A DNA stretch of 64,000 nucleotides from Candidatus Accumulibacter sp. ACC003 (GTDB taxonomy: Bacteria > Pseudomonadota > Gammaproteobacteria > Burkholderiales > Rhodocyclaceae). Shown here piece by piece: positions 7,504-15,593 of the stretch (positions are counted from its first letter, which is position 1; each line of letters starts with the position of its first letter). Under the pieces are notes generated by a model. It did not search any database. It was not told the DNA's origin and worked only from the letters and a program-made list of their open reading frames with translations. Both the position numbers and the translations under genes were made by a program. The DNA lies in contig NZ_CAJQTX010000007.1 in NCBI RefSeq assembly GCF_907163085.1, positions 310,001-374,000 on the forward strand, given 5' to 3'.

Positions 7504-10500
7504 TTATTCCAATTCTTCCACGGCACGGTGCTTGATCGGTATCCAGACCCTGAATCGGCTGCCGCTTCCAGGCATCGATTCGAGCTCGATGCGACCGTGG
7601 TGTTTGTGCACGATGCTATAAGATACCGACATTCCTAGTCCAGTGCCCTGGCCGACGGGCTTGGTGGTGTAGAACGGCTCGAAGATCCGCCGTTGTACGT
7701 CCTCGCTCATGCCGCGCCCGTTGTCCTTGACTTCAACCCAGGCCCAGTCGTCCTGATGACCCGACGATAGCGTGATCGTTCCCATGCCGCGGCTTTCGTC
7801 GAGTGCGTGAACGGCATTGATGATCAGGTTCATGAACACCTGATTGAGCTGCGCCGCCAGACATTCGACGGGCGGTAGCTGGCCGTAGTTTTTTTCTACG
7901 CGTGCCTTGTATTTGACCTCGTTCCAGACCACGTTGAGCGTCGACTCGAGTCCGGCGTTGAGATCAGCCGCCTGCCATGCCGATTCGCTGACGTGTGAGA
8001 AGCCCTTCAGGTCACGCACGATATTCTTGACCCGAAGCAGGCCGTCCTCGCTTTCCCGGATCAGCGCCGGCAGGTCTTCGAGCAGGAACTCGAGGTCGAG
8101 CGCCTGCTTCAGCTCGGCGATGGTGGCCAGTGTCGAGCGATCGTCGATCAGCGCTTCGGCCGCCCCGTACGCCTCGAGTAGCTGCAGCATCTGCTGGCTG
8201 TAGGTCTTCAGCGTCTGGAGATTCGAGCTGACAAAGCCCACCGGGTTGTTGATCTCATGCGCCACGCCGGCCGCCAGTTGGCCGATCGACGCCATCTTCT
8301 CCGACTGCAGTACTTGGTTCTGTGCCTCTTCGAGACGCTGGTTGAGCAGCTTCAGCTCGTGGAAATTTCGCTCCAGATCTCTTTCGGCACGGCGGCGCTC
8401 GGTCACGTCGACGCCGAAGGAAAGAATCAATTTTGCCTCGCCGTCTTCATGCATCACCTGCGAGTGCCAGCTGATCAGACGCTCAGAGCCGTCGCGGACA
8501 AGGATTGGGTGCTCCTTGAACGGTACGACTTCGCCGCTCTCGATGGCCTGCTCGATGATCGCCTCGATCTCATGTCGATCGACGGGCGGGATGAACAGCT
8601 CGCTCCAGCTCTTGCCGATTACCTCGTCGCGAGCAAAGCCGCTCAGTTTCTCGGCGTAGTCGTTGAACAGCACGATCTCTCCGGAGCGCCCAAGACCGAG
8701 GATCAAGGTCGGGGCGGAACGAATGATGCTTTCTGACCAGGTCGTTTCGCGCCGCAGTGCGGCGGTCGCCTGCTGACGTTCGGTAATGTCGCGTAGCAGC
8801 CCAATGGCGTACCGCTTGCCCTTCAGTGTCGTCGACGACAGCGATAGCTCGACCGCTATTTCGGCGCCTGTTCGCGTCAGCGCGATGACTTCGCTGCTGC
8901 GGCCGAGCATAGTTCCCGCCGCGCCTTGCTGGAAACGGTGGTAGCCGAGCAGGTGCGCGGCGCGGAAACGCTCGGGCAACAAGAAGTCGGCGAGCCCTTG
9001 GCCGAGAGCTTCGGCTGGCGTCCAGCCGAACAAGCGTTCGGCCGCCGGGTTCCAGTACGACACCAGGCCCAGGTCGTCGACCATCACCACCGCGTCTTGA
9101 GCCGAATCGGTGATCGTGCGAATCGTGTGCTCGCGCTCCTGCAGGTCGCTGCACGATTGCTGCAATGCCCCGGTTCGCTCGCTGATCAGCGCCTCGAGTT
9201 GTTCGTTGCTGCGGCGCAGCGTCTGTTCGGCGGCGAGCAGGTCGGAGACGTCGACCGCCGATCCGACGATTCCCAGAAAAGCGCCGGTGGCGGCATAGCG
9301 CGGCAGGACGTGCACCCGTAGCTGCCGGTATTCACCGTCCGTCCGGCGAAAACGAAGGACGCGTTCGCCGCCGGTCCGTTGCTCCTTCGCCTCGTCGATC
9401 AGGGTCAGCGCGGGCGCCCGGTCGTCCGGGTGAATGACCAGTGTCCATGCCGCTCGCGTGTGTTCGTCGGCGGTCGTCCCGGTAAAGGTATTCCAGGCGC
9501 GGTTGTAGTAGCACTGGTCATCGGCGTCGCTGCTCATCCAGATCATCACCGGCGCGCTGTCGGCCAGCGAGCGGAAGCGCTGTTCGCTCTCGCGCTGGCC
9601 GGCATCGGCGAGATCGCGCGCCCGCACAGCGTCTTCGAGCGCGGCAATCTTTTCGCCCATGGCCAGCGCATGCGTGTCGCTCATCGTCTGTAGCGAGCGG
9701 AAGAAGTCGACCTGCTCGCGCAGTTGCCGTGGCGTGACCTGTAGTTCGGCAAGCTGGCTGGCGAGCGTGGCGTGCAGCTCCGCGGTCTCGGCGTCGCTCA
9801 GGCGCAGCGTTTCGCTGGCCGCCTTGCGCGCCATCGCCGCGCCGATCGTGCCGGCCAGTGTGCGCTCGGCACGGGCTGCCAGTTCGAGATAGCGCGCGCC
9901 GGAAAGGCTGCGTTTGCCATCGGTAAACGCACCCTGTTGCACACGTTCGATCGCCAGCGCGGCCTCGTGCGCGGGCAGGTAGCGCGAAAAGAGACTTTCG
10001 ATCTGGCCGCGTACCGTCGCGCAAGCGATGCGCAATTCGCCGCCGTGGTCGTCTGCGCGTCGCCGCTGCTTGCCGAATGCTCTGGCGTAGACGTGCGCCG
10101 TCGCCGATTCTTCATTGCTCTGATCACCGAGCAGCGAGCCGACGACGTAGCCGCTGACGTTGAACAGCAGTGACCAGAAAGCGGTGTTGGCGTACGGCGA
10201 CCCCAGTTCCAGGCTGAATAGCGCTTCGGGCCGCAGGAATTCGATCGCCCAGGGTCCGGCGCCTAGCCAGTCCGCGTTGCCGACGCCACTGCGGACGACG
10301 GCCGGCAAGAGCAGCGTATACGCCCAGGTCGCCCAGCCCAGCGCCAGCCCCCACCAGGCGCCAAGCTTGTTGCCGCGCGTCCAGTAGAGGCCGCCGATGC
10401 CGGCCGGAACGAACTGCAGCACCGCGGCAAACGAGATCAGACCCATCTGGATTAACAAGTAGCTGTTGGCCAGGCCTTCCTGAAAGCGGTACGCCGCCGC

Positions 10501-11694
10501 CAGCATCAGAAAGACCACCGCCCAGCGGATCGGTCGCAAACCGCTGCGCAGGTGCTCGCCGACGCCGCCGCGGTCGATCAGTGGCAGGACGACGTGGTTG
10601 GAGAACATGATCGCCATCGTCGTGCAGGCGACCATGATCATTCCCAGCGCCGCCGAAAAACCGCCGAGAAAGGCAAGCAGCGTCAGGACCGGGCCGCCGT
10701 GGTCGAACGGTAAGCGAATCACCAGCCAGTCTGCCGCCGCGCTGGGGTAGTCGAGGAGGAGTCCGCCGACCGCGATGGGCAATACGAAAAATGACATCAG
10801 CAGCAGGTAGAGCGGGAACAGCCACATCGCGGTCATCAGATGACGCTCATCGTGACCGCCGACGATCATCACGTGGAACATCCGTGGCAGGAAGACGATC
10901 GCCGACATCGAGAGGACCAGGTAGGTCATCCAGGTGACGTAGGTGTTGCCGCTCAGCGGCGCATCTACGAAGCGCTGCCGCAGCACGGGGTCGGCTTCGA
11001 GGCGCGCCAGGATGTCGGCAAAGCCGTCGAAAAGACCCCAGGTGACAAAGACGCCGACGGCGACAAAGGCCAGCAGTTTGACCAGCGATTCGACGGCCAG
11101 CACCGCCAGCAGTCCGTGCTGGCGTTCACGCGTATCGACCCGGCGCAACCCGAAGACGCCGGTGAGCACGGCGACCAGGACGACGATCAGTTCGTCGGAA
11201 AATTGCCAAAGCCCCGCCGGCGCATGATCCTGCTGCAGGCCGCTGACGACGGCGAACGATTCCACCAGGGCGCGTAGTTGCAGGCCGATGTAGGGCACCA
11301 TGCCAAGCAGCAGGATGACGGTAATGAACGCCCCCATGCTCACCGAATGACCATAACGCTGCGTGATCAGGTCGACGACGCTGGCGAAATGGTAGCGCTG
11401 GCGCAGGCGAATCATGCGTCGTACGACCTGCCACGAGCCGAGCATCACCAGCGTCGGGCCGAGATAGATCGTGGCGTAGAGCATGCCGTTGTTGGTCGCG
11501 CTGCCGACGCTGCCGAAATACGTCCATGAGGTGCAATAGACGGTCAGTGAGAGAGCGTATATCCACCCCCGGTCAGCTCCCTGGCGAGCCTGCGCGGCGC
11601 GCCGTTCGGCCCACGCGCCGACCGCCAGGAGAAGGGCGATGTAGGCCAGGATAGCGACCAGCAGCCAGAATGGCGAGAAGCTGTGCTCGAGCAT
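7504..11694 (-). CDS. Sodium:solute symporter-histidine kinase fusion with three PAS domains
   Basis: Membrane sensor of 1396 residues built like the CbrA family. The first about 560 residues form a multi-helix SSF transporter domain (start MLEHSFSPFWLLVA; YALSLTVYCTSWTYFGSVG is typical). A short linker (about 590-690) resembles the STAC region. Three PAS domains lie at roughly 760-880, 915-1030 and 1040-1150. A HisKA region follows with AAGVAHEINNPVGF, then HATPase_c (DNGRGMS, GQGTGLGMS). The start at 11694 overlaps the stop of the small membrane protein as TGATG. The longer upstream frame is an arginine-rich shadow of the neighbouring gene. It probably senses or transports a carboxylate or amino acid, but the substrate cannot be read from sequence. 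Confidence 0.88.
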   Translation of the reverse strand: MLEHSFSPFWLLVAILAYIALLLAVGAWAERRAAQARQGADRGWIYALSLTVYCTSWTYFGSVGSATNNGMLYATIYLGPTLVMLGSWQVVRRMIRLRQRYHFASVVDLITQRYGHSVSMGAFITVILLLGMVPYIGLQLRALVESFAVVSGLQQDHAPAGLWQFSDELIVVLVAVLTGVFGLRRVDTRERQHGLLAVLAVESLVKLLAFVAVGVFVTWGLFDGFADILARLEADPVLRQRFVDAPLSGNTYVTWMTYLVLSMSAIVFLPRMFHVMIVGGHDERHLMTAMWLFPLYLLLMSFFVLPIAVGGLLLDYPSAAADWLVIRLPFDHGGPVLTLLAFLGGFSAALGMIMVACTTMAIMFSNHVVLPLIDRGGVGEHLRSGLRPIRWAVVFLMLAAAYRFQEGLANSYLLIQMGLISFAAVLQFVPAGIGGLYWTRGNKLGAWWGLALGWATWAYTLLLPAVVRSGVGNADWLGAGPWAIEFLRPEALFSLELGSPYANTAFWSLLFNVSGYVVGSLLGDQSNEESATAHVYARAFGKQRRRADDHGGELRIACATVRGQIESLFSRYLPAHEAALAIERVQQGAFTDGKRSLSGARYLELAARAERTLAGTIGAAMARKAASETLRLSDAETAELHATLASQLAELQVTPRQLREQVDFFRSLQTMSDTHALAMGEKIAALEDAVRARDLADAGQRESEQRFRSLADSAPVMIWMSSDADDQCYYNRAWNTFTGTTADEHTRAAWTLVIHPDDRAPALTLIDEAKEQRTGGERVLRFRRTDGEYRQLRVHVLPRYAATGAFLGIVGSAVDVSDLLAAEQTLRRSNEQLEALISERTGALQQSCSDLQEREHTIRTITDSAQDAVVMVDDLGLVSYWNPAAERLFGWTPAEALGQGLADFLLPERFRAAHLLGYHRFQQGAAGTMLGRSSEVIALTRTGAEIAVELSLSSTTLKGKRYAIGLLRDITERQQATAALRRETTWSESIIRSAPTLILGLGRSGEIVLFNDYAEKLSGFARDEVIGKSWSELFIPPVDRHEIEAIIEQAIESGEVVPFKEHPILVRDGSERLISWHSQVMHEDGEAKLILSFGVDVTERRRAERDLERNFHELKLLNQRLEEAQNQVLQSEKMASIGQLAAGVAHEINNPVGFVSSNLQTLKTYSQQMLQLLEAYGAAEALIDDRSTLATIAELKQALDLEFLLEDLPALIRESEDGLLRVKNIVRDLKGFSHVSESAWQAADLNAGLESTLNVVWNEVKYKARVEKNYGQLPPVECLAAQLNQVFMNLIINAVHALDESRGMGTITLSSGHQDDWAWVEVKDNGRGMSEDVQRRIFEPFYTTKPVGQGTGLGMSVSYSIVHKHHGRIELESMPGSGSRFRVWIPIKHRAVEELE

Positions 11695-11957
11695 CAGTCG
11701 TCCACCGGATCGTCGTCGCTGCCGTCTGCTCGCCGACTGCGGCGCAGGCTGCGCGAGACGGCATGGCTGAGCACGATCAGGGCGCTCCAGGTGGCGAAGA
11801 CGTAGAGGTACATGGCGACCGTGCCCCGCGCGCCGGCAATCTGGATCAGCGGCCAGCCGACGAGGAAGGCGCTTACCCAGGCCAGCGCCAGTTGTAGCAG
11901 GGGATCGGCGAGCCGATGCCGCTTGCGGCGGACAGTCGTTGGCTGCTCCTTGGTCAA
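11694..11957 (-). CDS. Small two-helix membrane protein, possible symporter subunit
   Basis: A protein of 87 residues with a basic N-terminus, two hydrophobic helices (about 21-43 and 47-66) and a charged C-terminal tail. Its stop overlaps the symporter-kinase start (TGATG). Its own start is TTG, overlapping the upstream kinase stop (TTGA). Length and topology recall the small partners of SSF transporters (DUF485 and DUF4212 types next to acetate-type permeases), so it may be an accessory subunit of the fused symporter. That is inference from size and position. The TTG start is uncertain. Confidence 0.6.
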   Translation of the reverse strand: MTKEQPTTVRRKRHRLADPLLQLALAWVSAFLVGWPLIQIAGARGTVAMYLYVFATWSALIVLSHAVSRSLRRSRRADGSDDDPVDD

Positions 11958-13165
11958 TCCGGCAGCCTGACGGTGACCGTGGTGCCGATCTCCGGCACGC
12001 TGTCGAACTCAATCTCGCCACCGTGGGCGCGCACGATGTCACGCGTCACGGTCAGTCCCAGACCGGTTCCCTTGCCGACCGGCCGCGTCGTGTAGAAAGG
12101 ATCGAAAACGCGCGGCAGCGAGTCGCGCTCGATGCCAACACCGTTGTCACTGACGACGATAAGCACCTGTTGGCCGTCGAAACGGCTTTCGACCCGCAGC
12201 TCGCCGCTCGCTCCCTTGCCTTCGATGGCCTGGACGGCGTTGGTGAGTATCGCCAGAAATGCTTGCGCAAGATGGCCCGGCAAACACAGGAGCGGCTTCA
12301 GGGGGCGCAGCTCGCAGACCAGCCTGGCGCCAGGCAGCAGCTTCTTTTCGGCCATCTTGCACGCCGAGCCCAGCAGTTGGTTGACGTCGACGACGTCCTC
12401 CTCGGGCTTGTCGATATTGGAAAAACCCTTGAGGTCGCTGACGATTCGCGCCACGCGATCGACGCCGCCAACGCTGTCGCGCAGCAAGTCTGAAAAATCT
12501 TCGAGGATGAAGTCGAGGTCGGCGGCGGCGACCAGTGTTTCGCCGCCCGGCAGCGTCTTGACCGCAGCCACCAGGTCATGGAATTTGCCGAGGTAGCTGT
12601 CGGCCGTGCGCAGATTGCTGCGCACGAAAGAGATCGGGTTGTTGATCTCGTGCGCCACGCCGGCTGCCAGTTCGCCAACCGAGGCGAGGCGTTCCGCCTG
12701 GTACGATTGCCGCTGCCGCTCGTCGAGTAGTTTCACCTGCGCGGCGACGCGGTCGTCCATTTCTGCGCATAGTTCCTGGTATTTCGCCTCCGCCAGCTCG
12801 CCACTGTGCCGTGGCAGCGTTTCGGCAGGCACGGGCGTGTCGGCACTGTCGGCGGCGGCTGCAAGCCCGTGTGGCGCCCGGCGCAATAGTTGCGCGATCA
12901 GCTTGCTCGCTGCCTGGCACGCCGCCGCTGCGGCCTGCGGCGCTTGCAGGTAGCCGATGAGCTCGGTTTCGAGTCGCAGCTCGACTCGCGCGTCGGCCGG
13001 CAGGTCACGGGCACCGCCGATTACGGTGCCGGCCAGGTCCTGGAGCGCGACCGGAGAATCGAGCAGCACGCTCAGCGAAGCACACAGCTTCGCCAAGTCC
13101 GCTGGCGATAGCCAGGCAGCCAGGGATAGTCCGTGATTAGAAAAGGAAGCCGGTGTCTCGTCCAC
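11954..13165 (-). CDS. Cytoplasmic histidine kinase
   Basis: Sensor kinase of about 403 residues. The first about 130 residues (SPADLAKLCASLSVLLDSPV onward) form a small sensory region of uncertain family. Then come a coiled coil, a HisKA region with AAGVAHEINNPISFV, and HATPase_c with DNGVGIERD and GKGTGLGLT. No transmembrane helix is seen. The start is uncertain: GTG at 13165 is the first plausible in-frame start for the conserved part, but no clear ribosome site precedes it. The longer upstream frame is arginine-rich and unlike protein. The 3' end overlaps the small membrane protein. Confidence 0.78.
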   Translation of the reverse strand: MDETPASFSNHGLSLAAWLSPADLAKLCASLSVLLDSPVALQDLAGTVIGGARDLPADARVELRLETELIGYLQAPQAAAAACQAASKLIAQLLRRAPHGLAAAADSADTPVPAETLPRHSGELAEAKYQELCAEMDDRVAAQVKLLDERQRQSYQAERLASVGELAAGVAHEINNPISFVRSNLRTADSYLGKFHDLVAAVKTLPGGETLVAAADLDFILEDFSDLLRDSVGGVDRVARIVSDLKGFSNIDKPEEDVVDVNQLLGSACKMAEKKLLPGARLVCELRPLKPLLCLPGHLAQAFLAILTNAVQAIEGKGASGELRVESRFDGQQVLIVVSDNGVGIERDSLPRVFDPFYTTRPVGKGTGLGLTVTRDIVRAHGGEIEFDSVPEIGTTVTVRLPD

Positions 13166-13350
13166 AGCAAGCCCATGGCTAGGTGTTAGGAAGCGCGCCT
13201 CAAGGAGCAGGCATTTTTCACGGCGAGTCGCGCCTTTCGGCAACGCCCGCCGCCTGCGCTGCCTCGGCGACCGTGTCTGCGAACGATACGCTCTTAGCAG
13301 CCGACCTGTGCGCCTTTTCGCGCCGCCAGGGGGCAAGCCTTGCGGGCGTC

Positions 13351-13917
13351 TCAGTCGCGCTTCAGCGAATCGGGTTCGAGCAAGACCGAGCCGTCCGGCC
13401 CCCAACGGACGCGCGTGATGCCGGGCTCCAGCGCTTCGAGACGCTTGCGCTCGAAATCCTCGGCGCTGCAACTGCCTTGCTGCAGTCGCGCTTCGTCGGC
13501 CAGTTTCTCCGTTTCGTACTGCAGTTCCTGAAACGCCAGCGCCTGCGCGATGGTCGTCACCAGTTCGTAATCGTTCCACGGTTTGGCAATGAAGCGAACG
13601 ATGCCGGCCTCATTGATCGCCGCGATCAGGCCGTTCAGATCGGCGTAGCCGGAAAGAATCAGCCGCGCTGCATTCGGTTGCAGTTCACGAAACTCCTTGA
13701 GAAAGGCGACGCCGTTCATACCTGGCATGCGGTAATCGGAAAGGACCAGGTGGTACGGCGTACCGAAGGCGCTTTCCAGAGCCTGCAAGGGGTCAGCAAA
13801 GGTATCGACGGTGAGCTGAAAGACCTTGCCGGCCGCCGAGCAGGGCGTCGTCGCCAGTAGTCGGCGCAAGGATTTTAGAATGTTCTCTTCGTCGTCGACG
13901 ATCAGAATGCGGGTCAT
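13351..13917 (-). CDS. Response regulator with receiver domain and short unassigned tail
   Basis: A protein of 188 residues. The receiver has acidic residues 8-9 (ILIVDDEENIL), phosphoacceptor Asp61 (LVLSDYRMPGMNG) and the Lys switch (RFIAKPWNDYE). An insert of about ten residues after the first helix (TTPCSAAGKVFQ) is unusual. The last about 45 residues (ending VRWGPDGSVLLEPDSLKRD) match no output domain that I recognise. It sits 24 bases behind the HD-GYP regulator and upstream of a kinase. RPWN/KPWN-type receivers of this kind often accompany HD-GYP or GGDEF proteins. Confidence 0.85.
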   Translation of the reverse strand: MTRILIVDDEENILKSLRRLLATTPCSAAGKVFQLTVDTFADPLQALESAFGTPYHLVLSDYRMPGMNGVAFLKEFRELQPNAARLILSGYADLNGLIAAINEAGIVRFIAKPWNDYELVTTIAQALAFQELQYETEKLADEARLQQGSCSAEDFERKRLEALEPGITRVRWGPDGSVLLEPDSLKRD

Positions 13918-13941
13918 TTCCGGGTTCCTCGCCTGACGTGG

Positions 13942-15252
13942 CTAGGTTTCGGTTCGGACATGCAGCACGAGAGGCAAGTCCTCGCGCCGCGCGTAGGCTT
14001 GAATCTCGCGAACCAGGTTGGCGTCCAGCAGGTAGTCGGTGGCCAGCAGCAGGGTGCCGTCACGCGCCATCAGATCGCGCGCCAGGACCATCCCGACCTT
14101 GAGCTTGTCGACCGGAACTCGCAAGGTCTGGCCGGCTTCTTCGCGCGGCGCGCCAAGGATCTCCAGGAGAGCGTCGATGACCGTCGGGCAGTAGCGTTTT
14201 CCGCGCGATTTCACCAGCAGGCTCTTGGCGTCGTCGGCGTTGAAGCGTTTCTCCGACAGGGTGCCGATCTGCAATCCGTCGTAGTCGTTGGCGACCGCCA
14301 GGATGCGCGCGCCGATCGGGATTCCCAGGCCAACGATTCCGTCGGGAAAACCCTGGCCGTCGAAGCGTTCGTGATGGGCACGGATCAGGTCGGCGACGCT
14401 CTTCAGATCGGCCAGCGGCAGCAGGGCATTGGCACCGGCCAGGCTGTGCTTGCGGTAACGTCCCAATTCTTCGGGGTTCAATTTCGGTACCGGCTTGGCA
14501 AGCATCGCATCGGAGAAGCCAATCTTGCCGATATCGTGGAGCAGGCCGGCGACGAAGATATCCTGCTGCGCCTTGGCGTCGAGTTCAAGGCGGATAGCCA
14601 GTTTGCGCGACATGTCGGCGACGCGGCGGGCGTGGCCGCCGGCGGACCCTTCGCGCAGCTCCATCAACGACGAAAAGACCTTGATCGAAACCAGAAAACC
14701 TTGCTTGAGCGTTTCATTGGCGACATTGAGGAAGCCAACGACTTGCTCCAGCTCGGCGGTGCGTTCGCTGACCCGCGCCTCGAGACCGGTATTGAGTGAT
14801 TTGAGCTCTTCGTTCTGGGTCTGCGTCAAGGCCAGAAGCCGGCTGTTCTCATTCTGCAGCTGCCGGCGTTCCAGGGCTTCGCGGACGATTAGAAGAATAT
14901 CGTTGTCGTCCCAGGGTTTGGAAATATAGCGGTAGATCTCGCCCTTGTTGATCGCATTGACGGTAGACGCGATGTCCGCGTAACCGGTGAGCAGGATGCG
15001 GATGGCGCGAGGCCAGCCGGCACGGACCTGTTCAAGAAACTGCGCACCGTCCATCTCCGGCATGCGCATGTCGGAAATGACCAGGTCGACGTCTTCCTTG
15101 CCGAGTAGTTCGAGTCCGGCAGCGCCGCTCTCGGCGGTCAGGATGCGATAGCCGCTGGGGCGGAACAGCCGTCGCAAGGCGCTGAGGATCGACGGCTCGT
15201 CGTCGACCAGGAGCAGTGTCTGTGGGCTTGCCGGCGAAGTTTGTTCGATCAT
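13942..15252 (-). CDS. Response regulator with HD-GYP c-di-GMP phosphodiesterase domain
   Basis: RpfG-like protein of 436 residues predicted to hydrolyse c-di-GMP under phosphorylation control. The receiver (about 12-128) has Asp61 (LVISDMRMPEMDG) and KPW. A coiled coil (about 130-175) leads to the HD-GYP domain (about 185-385). The metal-binding HD pair is at 239-240 (LLHDIGKIGFSD) and HHERFDGQGFPDG at 293-305, where the usual GYP reads GFP. A C-terminal region of about 60 residues follows. It is the first gene of the minus-strand signalling operon. Confidence 0.9.
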   Translation of the reverse strand: MIEQTSPASPQTLLLVDDEPSILSALRRLFRPSGYRILTAESGAAGLELLGKEDVDLVISDMRMPEMDGAQFLEQVRAGWPRAIRILLTGYADIASTVNAINKGEIYRYISKPWDDNDILLIVREALERRQLQNENSRLLALTQTQNEELKSLNTGLEARVSERTAELEQVVGFLNVANETLKQGFLVSIKVFSSLMELREGSAGGHARRVADMSRKLAIRLELDAKAQQDIFVAGLLHDIGKIGFSDAMLAKPVPKLNPEELGRYRKHSLAGANALLPLADLKSVADLIRAHHERFDGQGFPDGIVGLGIPIGARILAVANDYDGLQIGTLSEKRFNADDAKSLLVKSRGKRYCPTVIDALLEILGAPREEAGQTLRVPVDKLKVGMVLARDLMARDGTLLLATDYLLDANLVREIQAYARREDLPLVLHVRTET

Positions 15253-15593
15253 TTTCTCGCGCCATTCATATCAGGTTTGCCGTGGGCCGGTACGCGACGG
15301 GCAAGGGGCTACGCTTGCTGAGCGTGTTCTCGACGTGCATGCTACGACCATCTCGCCGGCGCCGGCGGGATCCCGACGACAGCGCAAGTCCGCACGCTTG
15401 GCCTGCCGCCTGCTCGGCGAAGGAGTGACCACGGTGCGCGGCAAGCGCCAGTGTCCGCAGACGGTAATGGCCTTCCCGACATCGCACTGTACCTCATTCG
15501 TTGATGCGCTTGAATGGGTCTGCGCAGGCGACGTGCTTCGATGAGTCGGAGCAGCCGGCCGCGCGCCGGCTTGCAGTACCGTCGCCGTCGCTG
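15253..15593. other. 341-base intergenic stretch without a gene
   Basis: It lies between the stop of the tandem GNAT gene and the start of the HD-GYP gene, both on the minus strand. No reading frame resembles a protein and no hairpin with a T-run was seen. It must hold the promoter of the signalling operon, but I could not place one with confidence. Confidence 0.4.

Noticed and set aside
11695-12042. N-terminal extension of the symporter-kinase frame up to 12042
   Set aside because: The extension is arginine- and proline-rich and overlaps two real genes. The SSF domain starts at the ATG at 11694, which overlaps the upstream stop.
13166-13579. N-terminal extension of the 11954 kinase frame up to 13579
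   Set aside because: It overlaps the receiver gene and is arginine-rich. The conserved protein begins after about 13200.
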